From Chloroflexota bacterium (lineage in GTDB: Bacteria > Chloroflexota > Anaerolineae > Anaerolineales > Villigracilaceae): 64,000 nt of DNA. Below the pieces are notes generated by a model, which was not told the DNA's origin, made no database searches, and was given only the letters and a program-made list of their open reading frames with translations. Shown piece after piece: positions 51,520 to 60,476 of this stretch. The stretch is from the NCBI GenBank assembly GCA_016213105.1, contig JACRBN010000016.1, positions 62,001 to 126,000 on the forward strand, given 5' to 3'. The position numbers and the translations under genes were made by a program. How positions within the stretch are numbered: the stretch's first letter is position 1; every line of letters starts with the position of its first letter.

Positions 51520-53040
51520 TTATGCACCTCCCAGGAGACGCAGGATATTGTCCACGCCGGTTTGCACCATCGGCGCCATCAGCCCGGGGAACAGGCCGAG
51601 GGCGATCATCAACAGACATAGGGTGACGATGGCGACCTTGTCGAGCGCGGTGAGCGGACTGATGTGTCCTTCGAATTGGGCGGGCATCTCGCCGAAGAAC
51701 ACCTGGCGGATGTTTCTCATGATGTAGGCCGCGGTGATGACGATCGAGATGGAGGCAATGATGGCCGCCAGCGGCGCAACCTGCCAGACACCCATGAAGA
51801 TGGGGAATTCGGCCACGAAGCCCGAGAAGCCCGGCATACCCATCGAGACCAGACCGCCGATGATGAAGCCAATTCCCGCCCAGGGCAGGGGTTTCATCAT
51901 GCCGCCCAGTTCGGGGATCTGACGCGTGTGGGAGCGGTCATAGATCATGCCGGTCACGGCAAAGAAGAGGGCCGTCATGACGCCGTGCGAGAACATCTGC
52001 AGGCCCGCGCCCGTCAGACCATCGCGGTTGAGGGTGGAGAGGCCGAACATGACCAAGCCCATGTGCGAAACAGACGAGAATCCGATCATGTATTTCAGGT
52101 CGGGCTGGACGAAGGCGATGTATGCGCCGTATACGACCGCGATAGCCGCAAAGAGCATGATCAGCCATGACCAGGTTTTGGCGCCCTCGGGCAGGAGCAT
52201 GATACCGACGCGCAGGGCCGCAAACGCACCCAGTTTCATCAGCACGCCGGCGTGGAACATGGAGACGGCGGTCGGCGCGGCCACGTGACCGTCAGGCGAC
52301 CAGTTATGGAAGGGCCAGATGCCGCCCAGCACCGCAAAGCCGAAGAAGACCGGCAGAAACCAGGCATTTTGGAAGGCCGTGGAAAAGCCCGCCTTTTCGA
52401 GTTCGAGCATATCGAAGGTAAACACGCCCGTCTGCTGCCCGGCCGTCCAGTACATGGCCAGCGCGCCGACCAGGGCGACCACCGAGCCGATGAACAGGTA
52501 CAGGGTCAGCTTCATGGCGGCGTACTCGCGGGTCTTGACCCAGCCCCAGATGACAATCAGCAGGTACATTGGGAAGACCGCGATCTCGTAGAAGAAAAAC
52601 AGCAGGAACAGGTCGAGCGAGACGAACACGCCAAACACGCCGCCCGCCAGCAGGAACAGGAAGGCGAAGAATTCGCGCGGGCGGTCCTGAATGCCGGTCG
52701 GGGCATGGAGGTCTTCACGACCCCAGGAGATGAGCACGCCCGTGAACATGACGATGCCCGTCAACAGAACCAGCGGGGCGCTCATGCCGTCCACGCCGAC
52801 ATGGTAGTCGAAGGCCAACTGCCCGACCTTCAGCCAGGAGACCTTCTCGACGAATTGATAATCCGTGTACCCATTCAGGGCATACTGGGCGTACACCCAG
52901 ATGGACAGGAGCAAGGCGAAGACCGCCGCGGCCAGGGCCGTGGCGCGCGCCTCGTTCTTGCGGTCCGCGGGGATCAGCAGGAGCAGCACTGCCGCCACGA
53001 GGGGAGTAAAAACGATCAAACTCAATACAGGAAAATTCAT
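51520..53040 (-). CDS. nuoM: NADH-quinone oxidoreductase subunit M, second copy
   Basis: 506 residues. Pump-unit motifs are present: FFFYEIAVFPMYLLIVIWG (conserved Glu), FHNWSPDGHVAAPTAVSMFHAGVLMKLGAF and SSVSHMGLVMFGLSTLNRDG. It stands next to another nuoM with which it shares only the family core, so they are not recent duplicates. A second M subunit could add a fourth proton channel to complex I. Confidence 0.93.
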   Translation of the reverse strand: MNFPVLSLIVFTPLVAAVLLLLIPADRKNEARATALAAAVFALLLSIWVYAQYALNGYTDYQFVEKVSWLKVGQLAFDYHVGVDGMSAPLVLLTGIVMFTGVLISWGREDLHAPTGIQDRPREFFAFLFLLAGGVFGVFVSLDLFLLFFFYEIAVFPMYLLIVIWGWVKTREYAAMKLTLYLFIGSVVALVGALAMYWTAGQQTGVFTFDMLELEKAGFSTAFQNAWFLPVFFGFAVLGGIWPFHNWSPDGHVAAPTAVSMFHAGVLMKLGAFAALRVGIMLLPEGAKTWSWLIMLFAAIAVVYGAYIAFVQPDLKYMIGFSSVSHMGLVMFGLSTLNRDGLTGAGLQMFSHGVMTALFFAVTGMIYDRSHTRQIPELGGMMKPLPWAGIGFIIGGLVSMGMPGFSGFVAEFPIFMGVWQVAPLAAIIASISIVITAAYIMRNIRQVFFGEMPAQFEGHISPLTALDKVAIVTLCLLMIALGLFPGLMAPMVQTGVDNILRLLGGA

Positions 53041-53053
53041 TGATCCACCTCGA

Positions 53054-54577
53054 TTAGAACAGCATCATCACGGCTTTGTTGATCACGTCCAGAATCCAGG
53101 CCGGCCAGATGCCGATTACCAGGATGAGAACCATGAGCGGAGCCATGATCAGGATCTCGCGGGTGTTGATCTCAGTCAGCTTGTGTTCGCCATGTGCCCA
53201 ATGTTCGTTGAGCGGGCCATGCAGCACCTTCTTGATGCCTTTGAGAATGTAGGCGCCCGTCATCAACAAGCCCAACATGCTGACGGCTGTGTAGACCGGC
53301 AGGAGCGGCAGGGAACCCCGCACCACCAGGAATTCGGAGATGAAGCCGTTGAGCCCGGGCAGGCCGAGGGAGGCCATGCTGGTGAAGATCAGGATGCCGC
53401 CGTAGACCGGCACAAGCGGGAACAGGCCGCCGAATTCCTCCAGGTTGCGGGTATGGGTGCGTTCGTAGATCACACCGACCAGGAAGAACATGCCAGCCGC
53501 GGAAAGTCCGTGGTTGAACATTTGCAGGATGGCGCCGTTCAGCGCGATAGTGGCGTCCGGCGTGCCGATCGCGGAGGCAGCCGCGGCGATGCCGAGCACC
53601 ACGAAGCCCATGTGATTGACCGATGAGTAGGCCACCAAGCGTTTGAAGTCGGTCTGGCCGAAGGAGCCAAACGCGCCGAAGACGATGGCTGCCGTGGCCA
53701 GGAAGGCCAGCGCGCCCGCGAAATATTTTGCTTCATCGGGATAGAGCGGCAGCACCAGGCGCAGGAAACCGTACGCGCCCAATTTGAGCAGCACGCCCGC
53801 CAGGATCATCGAGCCTGCGGTGGGCGCTTCGGTGTGGGCATCGGGCAGCCAGGTGTGGAAGGGCCACAGCGGCACTTTGACCGCGAAGGCGATCACGAAG
53901 GCCCAGAAGGCAATCGTCTTCACCGTGCCGACAGGGATGCCCATGATACCGTTGGCGCTGGTATAGGTCGACCAGTTGGCGGTGATTTCCTGGAGGTCAT
54001 ATGTTTGGAAGAGCACACCCAGCATCTGGATGGCCAGCAGCAGGCCGAGCGAGCCGCCCATGGTGTAGATCATGAACTTGAGCGATGCGTAGTTGCGGTT
54101 GGCGCTGCCCCACTGGTTGATCAGGAAGTACATCGGCACCAGGCCGATCTCCCAGAAGACGAAGAAGATCAGCAGGTCGATGGACATGAACACGCCCAAC
54201 ATGCCCATCTCCAGGAAGAGGAACAGCATCATGTAAGCCTTGACGCGTTCCTTGATGCTGAAGGAGGCCAGGATGGCCAGCGGGGTCAGGAAGGTGGTCA
54301 GCATGACCATCGTCAGCGAGAGGCCGTCCACGCCCAGGTGCAGGGAGGAATGCAGGGCCTCGTACCAGGGGTAATTCGCCTCGAACTGATAACCCGCCGC
54401 ATTGGGATCGAAGCCGATCCACAAGCCAATCGACAGGATGAAGGGCACCAGGCTCGCGCCCAGTGCAAACCAGCGAAACAGCTTGTTCTCGTCCGCGGGC
54501 AGGAAGAGCAGTACCAGCGCCGCCAGTGCGGGGAAGAACAGGATGACGAGAAGGAGATTATCGTTAATGAAATTCAT
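53054..54577 (-). CDS. nuoM: NADH-quinone oxidoreductase subunit M, first copy
   Basis: 507 residues. Contains FFVFWEIGLVPMYFLINQWGS (conserved Glu), FHTWLPDAHTEAPTAGSMILAGVLLKLGAYGFLR and YSSVNHMGFVVLGIAA. This copy matches the canonical NuoM motifs more closely than the next one. It lies 10 bases after nuoL and 13 before the second nuoM, a compact operon. Confidence 0.95.
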   Translation of the reverse strand: MNFINDNLLLVILFFPALAALVLLFLPADENKLFRWFALGASLVPFILSIGLWIGFDPNAAGYQFEANYPWYEALHSSLHLGVDGLSLTMVMLTTFLTPLAILASFSIKERVKAYMMLFLFLEMGMLGVFMSIDLLIFFVFWEIGLVPMYFLINQWGSANRNYASLKFMIYTMGGSLGLLLAIQMLGVLFQTYDLQEITANWSTYTSANGIMGIPVGTVKTIAFWAFVIAFAVKVPLWPFHTWLPDAHTEAPTAGSMILAGVLLKLGAYGFLRLVLPLYPDEAKYFAGALAFLATAAIVFGAFGSFGQTDFKRLVAYSSVNHMGFVVLGIAAAASAIGTPDATIALNGAILQMFNHGLSAAGMFFLVGVIYERTHTRNLEEFGGLFPLVPVYGGILIFTSMASLGLPGLNGFISEFLVVRGSLPLLPVYTAVSMLGLLMTGAYILKGIKKVLHGPLNEHWAHGEHKLTEINTREILIMAPLMVLILVIGIWPAWILDVINKAVMMLF

Positions 54578-54587
54578 CGCTCACTCC

Positions 54588-56732
54588 TTACAGGCCCAGC
54601 AGGAAGTACAGCAGGGCGCCGCCGATGACGACCAGCACCACCAGCGAGAGCATCATATATTGCTGAATGCGGCCCGACTGGATCGGACGCAGGCTGCGGC
54701 CCACCCATTGAACGACATCCGCCGAGCCATCCCCAATGAACTTGTTGATGACCGGCAGGTCGATGTAATTGCGGATGAAACCGCCAATCCCGCCCGTGGT
54801 CGGGCCAAAGATGTGCAGGAAGCCGTCGATGGCGCCCTTATCCATCCATTGATAGGTGAAGACCTCAGACAGCCAGATGGCGGGCTTGACGAAGACAAAG
54901 TCGTAGGCCTCATCGAAGTAATACTTGTTCTTGAGCAGGGCGATCTGGAAGAAATCCTCTTTGGCCGAGTTGACATTGCGATAATAGAACCAGCCGAGGA
55001 ACAGGCCGCCCAGGGCGACGCCCAGCGAGGTCAACAGCGGCGCCCAACTGAACTCAACCGCTTCGGGAACCTCGTGCAGGGTATGGCCGACGAAATCGTG
55101 GAACCAGTTCGGGACGAGTCCGCCCAGGACGGGGAAATCTTCAGGGATGCCGACCCAGCCGTAGCCGACGGCAAAAATCGAAAGCACCATCAGCGGGACG
55201 GTCATCGTCCAGGGAGTCTCCTGGGCGTGTTCAGCTTCCTTCGTGCGCGGTTCGCCCAGGAAGGTCAGGGTGATCTGGCGCATGGTGTAGAAGGCGGTCA
55301 TGAAGGCGGCCAGGGCCAGGGTGAGGAAGACAACCAGATGGCCGTGTCCCCAGGCATCCGCCAGGATCTCATCCTTCGACCAGAAGCCTGCGGTGATGAG
55401 CGGGAAACCCGAGAGGGCAAAGCCGCCGATCACGAAGGTCCAGAAGGTGATGGGCATTTTGTTGCGCAGGCCGCCCATGTTGAACATGTCCTGCGGGTCG
55501 ACGCTGTGGTTACCCGTATGCAGGACGCCGTGCTCCATGCCGTGGATGACCGAGCCCGAGCCGAGGAAGAGCAACGCCTTGAAGAAGGCGTGGGTGATCA
55601 GGTGGAAGGCGGCCGCCACGTAGGCGCCGATGCCGAGCGCGGCGATCATGAAGCCAAGCTGTGAGATGGTCGAGTAAGCCAGCACGCGCTTGATGTCGTT
55701 CTGGGCCACCGCGATGGTCGCGGCGAAGATGGCCGTGAAGGTGCCGATGAAAGCCACCACGCCCATCGTGTTGTGGTCGAGGCTGAGCAGCGGGAACATG
55801 CGGATGACCGCATGCACGCCCGCAGACACCATCGTGGCCGCATGGATCATCGCGCTGACGGGGGTCGGGCCTTCCATCGCGTCGGGCAGCCAGACGTGCA
55901 GCGGCCACTGCGCCGATTTGCCGACCGTGCCGATGAAGAGCAGCAGCGCAATCAGGCCCGCCAGGGAGAGACCGAAGAGGGTCGCGCCGGGAACGGCCAG
56001 GGTGTGCATGAGTTCCTCGTTGCCGAAGATCTCGCGAAAGTTCAGGGTGCCCGCCACCGAGTACAGCAGTCCGATGCCAAGAAGCATGAACACGTCGCCG
56101 ATGCGGGTGGTCATGAAGGCTTTGATGGCCGCCGCGCGCGCCGAGGGCTTGCCGTACCAGAAGCCGATCAGCAGGTACGAGCACAGGCCCATGATCTCCC
56201 AGCCGACGAACATGGTCAGCAGGTTGTCTGAGACCACCAGCGTGTACATACCGAAAGCGAACAGGCCCAGGAAGGCGAAGAAGCGCGAGTACATCGGCTC
56301 GACAGACGGGACGACATGCTTGTGTCCGTGCTCCTCGACGGTCGCGCCGTGCGGGGGCAGGCCCTTGCGGTCATGGTCGCCCGCGGGCTGGCCGAAGTTG
56401 TGATAACCGACGCTGTACAGGAAGATCATGAAGATCGTGATCGAGACGAAGAACAACACCGCCGCGCCGAGCGGATCGATCAGCACGCCGATGTTGAACC
56501 AGGTGTCGCCCGTCGGCATCCACGGGATCGAGGACTCGAAGGGATGCTCGCCCAGGTGCTCCACGCTTACCGCACGGAAGAACACGACCATGCTGCCCAG
56601 GAAGGAGAGGATGGCCGCGCCGACACCGACGCTGTGGCTGAGCGCCTTGCTCTTGTTGGTGAACAACACGATCAGGAAGAACGCAAGGGCAGGCGGGAGA
56701 GGAATTAACCAGATCAAAGTTTCAGTTGTCAT
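54588..56732 (-). CDS. nuoL: NADH-quinone oxidoreductase subunit L
   Basis: 714 residues, about 100 longer than the E. coli subunit. Core pump motifs are FVGWEIMGLCSYLLIGFWY, WPLHVWLPDAMEGPTPVSAMIHAATMVSAG and YSTISQLGFMIAALG. The C-terminal part carries the lateral amphipathic helix region (YYFDEAYDFVFVKPAIWLSE) and ends with RPIQSGRIQQYMMLSLV. A His-rich loop (HDRKGLPPHGATVEEHGHKH) lies near residue 125-145. Extra length could reflect accommodation of two M subunits. Confidence 0.96.
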   Translation of the reverse strand: MTTETLIWLIPLPPALAFFLIVLFTNKSKALSHSVGVGAAILSFLGSMVVFFRAVSVEHLGEHPFESSIPWMPTGDTWFNIGVLIDPLGAAVLFFVSITIFMIFLYSVGYHNFGQPAGDHDRKGLPPHGATVEEHGHKHVVPSVEPMYSRFFAFLGLFAFGMYTLVVSDNLLTMFVGWEIMGLCSYLLIGFWYGKPSARAAAIKAFMTTRIGDVFMLLGIGLLYSVAGTLNFREIFGNEELMHTLAVPGATLFGLSLAGLIALLLFIGTVGKSAQWPLHVWLPDAMEGPTPVSAMIHAATMVSAGVHAVIRMFPLLSLDHNTMGVVAFIGTFTAIFAATIAVAQNDIKRVLAYSTISQLGFMIAALGIGAYVAAAFHLITHAFFKALLFLGSGSVIHGMEHGVLHTGNHSVDPQDMFNMGGLRNKMPITFWTFVIGGFALSGFPLITAGFWSKDEILADAWGHGHLVVFLTLALAAFMTAFYTMRQITLTFLGEPRTKEAEHAQETPWTMTVPLMVLSIFAVGYGWVGIPEDFPVLGGLVPNWFHDFVGHTLHEVPEAVEFSWAPLLTSLGVALGGLFLGWFYYRNVNSAKEDFFQIALLKNKYYFDEAYDFVFVKPAIWLSEVFTYQWMDKGAIDGFLHIFGPTTGGIGGFIRNYIDLPVINKFIGDGSADVVQWVGRSLRPIQSGRIQQYMMLSLVVLVVIGGALLYFLLGL

Positions 56733-56739
56733 AACTGCC

Positions 56740-57048
56740 CTACCACTTCAACATGTCGATCTCGTCTGCCACCACCGTGTTATGGCGGCGGTAGACGGAA
56801 ATTACGAGCGCGAGGCCCACGGCCACTTCGGCGGCGGCCACGGCAAAGACGATGATGGCGAAAACCTGTCCCGCCATGTTCGTAATGGTGCCGTAGCGCC
56901 AGAAGGCCGCCAGGTTGATATTGACGGCGTTGAGCATCAACTCGACGCCGAGCAGGATGGCGACCGCGTTGCGGCGCGCCAGCACACCAAACAGGCCCAG
57001 GCTGAACAATCCAGCCGCGAAGATCAAATACCAGGAAAGCGGAACCAT
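56740..57048 (-). CDS. nuoK: NADH-quinone oxidoreductase subunit K
   Basis: 102 residues, three helices. The two key Glu residues lie in LLGVELMLNAVNINL and AVAAAEVAVGLAL. ATG 57048 has AGGAGG upstream; the frame open before it is a shadow of nuoJ. It lies 7 bases before nuoL. Confidence 0.96.
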   Translation of the reverse strand: MVPLSWYLIFAAGLFSLGLFGVLARRNAVAILLGVELMLNAVNINLAAFWRYGTITNMAGQVFAIIVFAVAAAEVAVGLALVISVYRRHNTVVADEIDMLKW

Positions 57049-57058
57049 GTCGGGCCTC

Positions 57059-57568
57059 CTATTTGCGATTGAACGCGACGTAAACCGCGCCGACCAGCGC
57101 CGCCAGCAGCAGGATGGACGCCACTTCGAACGGCAGGACGAAGGCATCCGGCGAGACCAGGGCGTCGCCCAGGGCGCTGATCGAGTCGAAGCCGGGCGGA
57201 ATATCGGGAACCGTATGGGCCATATCCTTCCAGCCCCACAACATGCCCACCAGCCCGCCGAAGGTGACCACCGACAGGGTGGCGCTGAGCCACCAGGACG
57301 AATTCAACTGCGGGCCCTGGTCGCGGATCTCCTTGCGGGTCAGCATGACGGCAAAGATGAACAGGATCGCGATGGCGCCGATGTACACCACCACCTGCAC
57401 CACGGCCAGGAAGCCGGCGTTGAGCAGCGCATACTGGACTGCCACACCGAAGAGCGTCGCCACCAGCCACAGCGCGGCATGGATCAGGTTACGGGAGGTC
57501 ACCACCATGAAGGCCGAGCCCAGGGTGGCTCCCGCAACAACGAGGAAAATGATTTGAGCAATAGTCAT
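57059..57568 (-). CDS. nuoJ: NADH-quinone oxidoreductase subunit J
   Basis: 169 residues and five helices. The conserved third helix reads LAVVQVVVYIGAIAILFIFAVML, as in NuoJ. The C-terminus (EVASILLLAALVGAVYVAF) is intact. It follows nuoH by nine bases; no nuoI lies between H and J. Confidence 0.95.
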   Translation of the reverse strand: MTIAQIIFLVVAGATLGSAFMVVTSRNLIHAALWLVATLFGVAVQYALLNAGFLAVVQVVVYIGAIAILFIFAVMLTRKEIRDQGPQLNSSWWLSATLSVVTFGGLVGMLWGWKDMAHTVPDIPPGFDSISALGDALVSPDAFVLPFEVASILLLAALVGAVYVAFNRK

Positions 57569-57577
57569 GAAATACTC

Positions 57578-58777
57578 CTAGTGGCCTGCCGCTTCCATGG
57601 CGGGCTTCGCATGGCCTTCCAGCTTCTCACGTTCCGCGCGGCTGAAGCGGCGCAGGAACTCGATCACGACCCAGCCGAGGATCAGGTTCGAGCCCAGCAT
57701 GCTCAGGCCGTACAGCCAGGGCGAGGTGTCTTTGAAGAGCACGTGCACCAATGCGGTCACCATCAGCAGCACGAAGGACAGCGGGGTCAGGAATTTCCAG
57801 TTGAAGGCCAGCATGTGGTCGATGCGGATGCGCATCATGGTGTACTTGACCCACATGATGATCCAGTAGCCAATCACCGCCTTGGTCAGCAGGATCGGAA
57901 TGGCCAGGAAGGGACTGACGTCCTCCAGGCCGAAGAAGCTATAGCCGCCGAAGAACAGGATGCCCCAGAAGCCGCCGAAGGTGAAGGCGTGCAGCAGCTC
58001 GCCCGCGTAGAACATGCCGAACTTCATGCCCGAGTATTCCACGTTGTACCCCGAGATCAACTCAGACTCGGCTTCGCCCATATCGAAGGGGGAACGCCCC
58101 AACTCGGCGATGGCGGCGATCATGAAGATCAACGCGCCCAGCGGCGAAAGGACAACAAACCAGATATTTTGCGCCTCGATGATTTTGTTCATACCCATCG
58201 ATCCCGCCAGCACAGTCGGGATCAGCAGCGAGGCCACCATCGGGATTTCGAAGGAGACCATCACAGCCACCTGGCGGAAGGCACCCAGCAGGGCGAATTT
58301 GTTATTCGATGACCAGCCCGCCATGATGATGGAGAGCGTGCCGATCGCGCCCGTGGCGATGATGTACAGCGCTGCCACGTTCAGGTCGATGCCCAGGATC
58401 TGGGGAGCCAGCGGTACGATGGCCCACAGGATCAGCACCGACATCATCGAGAGGATCGGGGCCAGGTTGTACACCACCTTGTCCGCGTTGGCGGGGGTGA
58501 TGTCTTCCTTGATGAGCAGCTTGACGATGTCCGCGAAGGGTTGGATCAGGCCGAATGGGCCGAGGCGGTTGGGGCCGATGCGGTCCTGGAAGCGCGCGAC
58601 CACCTTGCGCTCCAGCCAGACGAGGAAGATATCGATCACCATCAGGATGGCAATCAACACAAAAATGCCCAGGAAGGCAGCCAGTCCCACGGCCACGCCT
58701 TCGGGCATGCCCCACCCCGTCAACAGGCCGGTCAACCAGTCCGCGGCCATTTTGAGAGGATCAGTCCAAAAATTCAT
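57578..58777 (-). CDS. nuoH: NADH-quinone oxidoreductase subunit H
   Basis: Forms part of the quinone site. 399 residues, eight or nine helices. Hallmarks are ERKVVARFQDRIGPNRLGPFG, LIQPFADIVKLLIKEDITP, and the quinone-loop SPFDMGEAESELISGYNVEYS. GGAGCG lies before the ATG. The C-terminus is longer than usual by about 60 residues with a helix and a polar tail. Confidence 0.96.
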   Translation of the reverse strand: MNFWTDPLKMAADWLTGLLTGWGMPEGVAVGLAAFLGIFVLIAILMVIDIFLVWLERKVVARFQDRIGPNRLGPFGLIQPFADIVKLLIKEDITPANADKVVYNLAPILSMMSVLILWAIVPLAPQILGIDLNVAALYIIATGAIGTLSIIMAGWSSNNKFALLGAFRQVAVMVSFEIPMVASLLIPTVLAGSMGMNKIIEAQNIWFVVLSPLGALIFMIAAIAELGRSPFDMGEAESELISGYNVEYSGMKFGMFYAGELLHAFTFGGFWGILFFGGYSFFGLEDVSPFLAIPILLTKAVIGYWIIMWVKYTMMRIRIDHMLAFNWKFLTPLSFVLLMVTALVHVLFKDTSPWLYGLSMLGSNLILGWVVIEFLRRFSRAEREKLEGHAKPAMEAAGH

Positions 58778-58850
58778 GAGTCGCTCCTGTACACAAAGAA
58801 AAGGCTGAAAGGAAAGCTCCTGTCAGCCTTTTCCTAATTTGAGATAAGAG

Positions 58851-59207
58851 TTACGCCCACTCCAGCATTCCTTTTCGCCAGGTGTAAACCAGCCCGACGA
58901 CAAGGATGGTGATGAAAATGATGCCTTCCACGACGGCGAACAGGCCCAACTGACCCAGCTTGACCGCCCAGGGAAAGAGAAAAACGGTCTCGACATCGAA
59001 GATCAGAAATACCAGGGCGAAGATGTAGTACTGGGCTTTGAACTGCACCCAACTGTCGCCAACGGTTTCGAGGCCGCATTCATAGGTTTCCTGCTTGACG
59101 GGATTGGGTTTCTTGGGTCCCAGGATCAAGGCCACCCCGATCGCACCCACTGGGATGATCAAGCCAACGACAAAGAAGAAGGCTACATATAGCCACTCGT
59201 TGTGCAT
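58851..59207 (-). CDS. nuoA: NADH-quinone oxidoreductase subunit A
   Basis: 118 residues and three helices. Conserved loop QETYECGLETVGDSWVQF and the acidic FDVETVFLFPWAVKLG are present. ATG 59207 has GGAGACG upstream; the longer open frame is not conserved. It is first in the group, directly followed by nuoH, with no B, C, D, E, F, G or I genes. Confidence 0.95.
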   Translation of the reverse strand: MHNEWLYVAFFFVVGLIIPVGAIGVALILGPKKPNPVKQETYECGLETVGDSWVQFKAQYYIFALVFLIFDVETVFLFPWAVKLGQLGLFAVVEGIIFITILVVGLVYTWRKGMLEWA

Positions 59208-59235
59208 AGCGTCTCCAAGGCGAAAAATGATGCAA

Positions 59236-59256
59236 AACCGCGTTTTTTTCGCGGTT
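59236..59256 (-). promoter_or_regulatory. Hairpin in the nuo leader, possible attenuator
   Basis: AACCGCG and CGCGGTT flank seven A (minus strand) and are followed by TTTTG. A TACAAT lies at 59267-59272 just upstream. A stem-loop with T tail between promoter and nuoA could limit read-through. Confidence 0.45.
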
Positions 59257-59392
59257 CTGTGAATAAATTGTACCATGAAGAACAAAGTACCCGAATGTAA
59301 GCATGTCAATTTTTTAGGTGATATTCGTCATATATTCTCGCAACTTTCAACGTTCCCCCCCATTCTCCACGGTGCCTTATACCTGACGCCTC

Positions 59393-60220
59393 TCAGGCGG
59401 GTTTTCTGCGTCTCTTCCAGAAAAATTTCAGGATGTCCTGCAAAAACGGGATGCCTGTCACCGTGCCCACGACGGAGCCGATGACGCCAAACGTGCGGGC
59501 AAAATTACCCGAGAAACCGAACAGGTTCGCGCCCTCGATTTCGAGGGTCTGAGCAGAGACCGCCCTGCGGCTTTCCTCACCGCTGACCTTGTCCACGAAG
59601 AGCAGGTGCAGCCAGACCGTGCCGCGGAAGGTGCCCGCCTCGCGCGGACTCACGCTCCAGTAGAACGTGACTGATTGCCCGGGCAGCAGCGGCGAACTGA
59701 TCGTCTCGGCAGGAGTGACCTCCACGCCCGCCAGGTCGAGGCGCGCTTCAGCCGTGACGCGATGTGTTTCATATAAGTTGGGGATTTCCACCACTTCCCC
59801 GCTGACCTGATTGCCGCCGAACATGGCGGTCGGAGTGAGATTTCCCAGGTCGTCCACTTCGAGGGTCAGGCGGATGATGTCCGCATCGCCCGCGCGGATG
59901 ACAGGTGGGAATTCGAGGGTCAGGCGCCGCCGCTCGGGGATGGCGGGTACAGACTGGGTGGGCTGGACAGGCGGCGGGGGCACAACAGGTTCATCTACTA
60001 CCGCAGTAGGCTGCGCAACAGGAGGGACGTCCACGGAGGATGTGGGCTGTATGGGAGGCTCGCCCGGGTTATCCTCCGGCGGCGCGGACTGGGTCGGCGC
60101 TTCCACGGGCTGCATGGTCGGCTGGGGCACAGTCGAACCCGTGCCGGGCGAACAAGCCAGGCTGGCTGCCAGCAACACCAACGCGGTGCAAAACAGGACC
60201 AGGCTCAGGCGCTGGCTCAT
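59393..60220 (-). CDS. Proline-rich lipoprotein with C-terminal membrane helix
   Basis: 275 residues from ATG 60220. The signal peptide ends LVLLAASLAC (lipobox). About 70 residues of Pro/Thr/Val-rich linker follow (VPPVAQPTAVVDEPVVPPPP). A beta-rich domain (RLTLEFPPVIRAGDADIIRLTLEV) and a C-terminal hydrophobic stretch with a basic end (FFWKRRRKPA) complete it. No family is recognised. Its ATG overlaps the stop of the small gene upstream (ATGA), so the two are coupled. Confidence 0.78.
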   Translation of the reverse strand: MSQRLSLVLFCTALVLLAASLACSPGTGSTVPQPTMQPVEAPTQSAPPEDNPGEPPIQPTSSVDVPPVAQPTAVVDEPVVPPPPVQPTQSVPAIPERRRLTLEFPPVIRAGDADIIRLTLEVDDLGNLTPTAMFGGNQVSGEVVEIPNLYETHRVTAEARLDLAGVEVTPAETISSPLLPGQSVTFYWSVSPREAGTFRGTVWLHLLFVDKVSGEESRRAVSAQTLEIEGANLFGFSGNFARTFGVIGSVVGTVTGIPFLQDILKFFWKRRRKPA

Positions 60221-60405
60221 GCCAGGCTCCACAGATCAGTCCCAGGGTCCGGGAAGAAGGAGGACGGGGTGGGCAGGGTCAGGTTGGAGGGCTGAATGGG
60301 CGTCACCAGGGTCTCACGGCGCGTCGGCCAAAATCCCCACACGAGCAAGGTCAACGAGACAGCCAGAATCAACACGGCGGCCAGCAGGCGCAGTTTGTTT
60401 TTCAT
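60217..60405 (-). CDS. Small membrane-anchored protein
   Basis: 62 residues: a basic start (MKNKLRLL), one hydrophobic helix (about 8-28) and a short Pro-rich outside tail. It overlaps the following lipoprotein gene by ATGA. A TATAAT six bases before its ATG predicts a leaderless mRNA for the two-gene unit. Function unknown. Confidence 0.65.
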   Translation of the reverse strand: MKNKLRLLAAVLILAVSLTLLVWGFWPTRRETLVTPIQPSNLTLPTPSSFFPDPGTDLWSLA

Positions 60406-60411
60406 GCAACC

Positions 60412-60417
60412 ATTATA
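60412..60417 (-). promoter_or_regulatory. -10 box of a predicted leaderless two-gene mRNA
   Basis: TATAAT on the minus strand, then GGTTGC, then ATG at 60405. The same six-base spacing occurs before the ROK kinase, amidase and tgt genes. Confidence 0.62.
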
Positions 60418-60434
60418 CACACTCTGTGGGTATG

Positions 60435-60461
60435 AAAAAAGCCCGCCTTTGGCGGGCTTTT
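60435..60461 (-). terminator. Terminator of the ABC importer operon
   Basis: AAAAGCCCGCC and GGCGGGCTTTT with loop TTT. On the minus strand it ends in a six-T run and lies 16 bases after the ATPase stop. It also separates this operon from the leaderless unit. Confidence 0.9.
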
Positions 60462-60476
60462 GGACGGCAAGGAGAA

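Noticed and set aside
50197-51621. Long plus-strand open frame opposite nuoN
   Set aside because: It is rich in His, Gln, Asp and Gly as expected for the antisense of a hydrophobic GC-rich gene. Many similar frames oppose the nuo genes.
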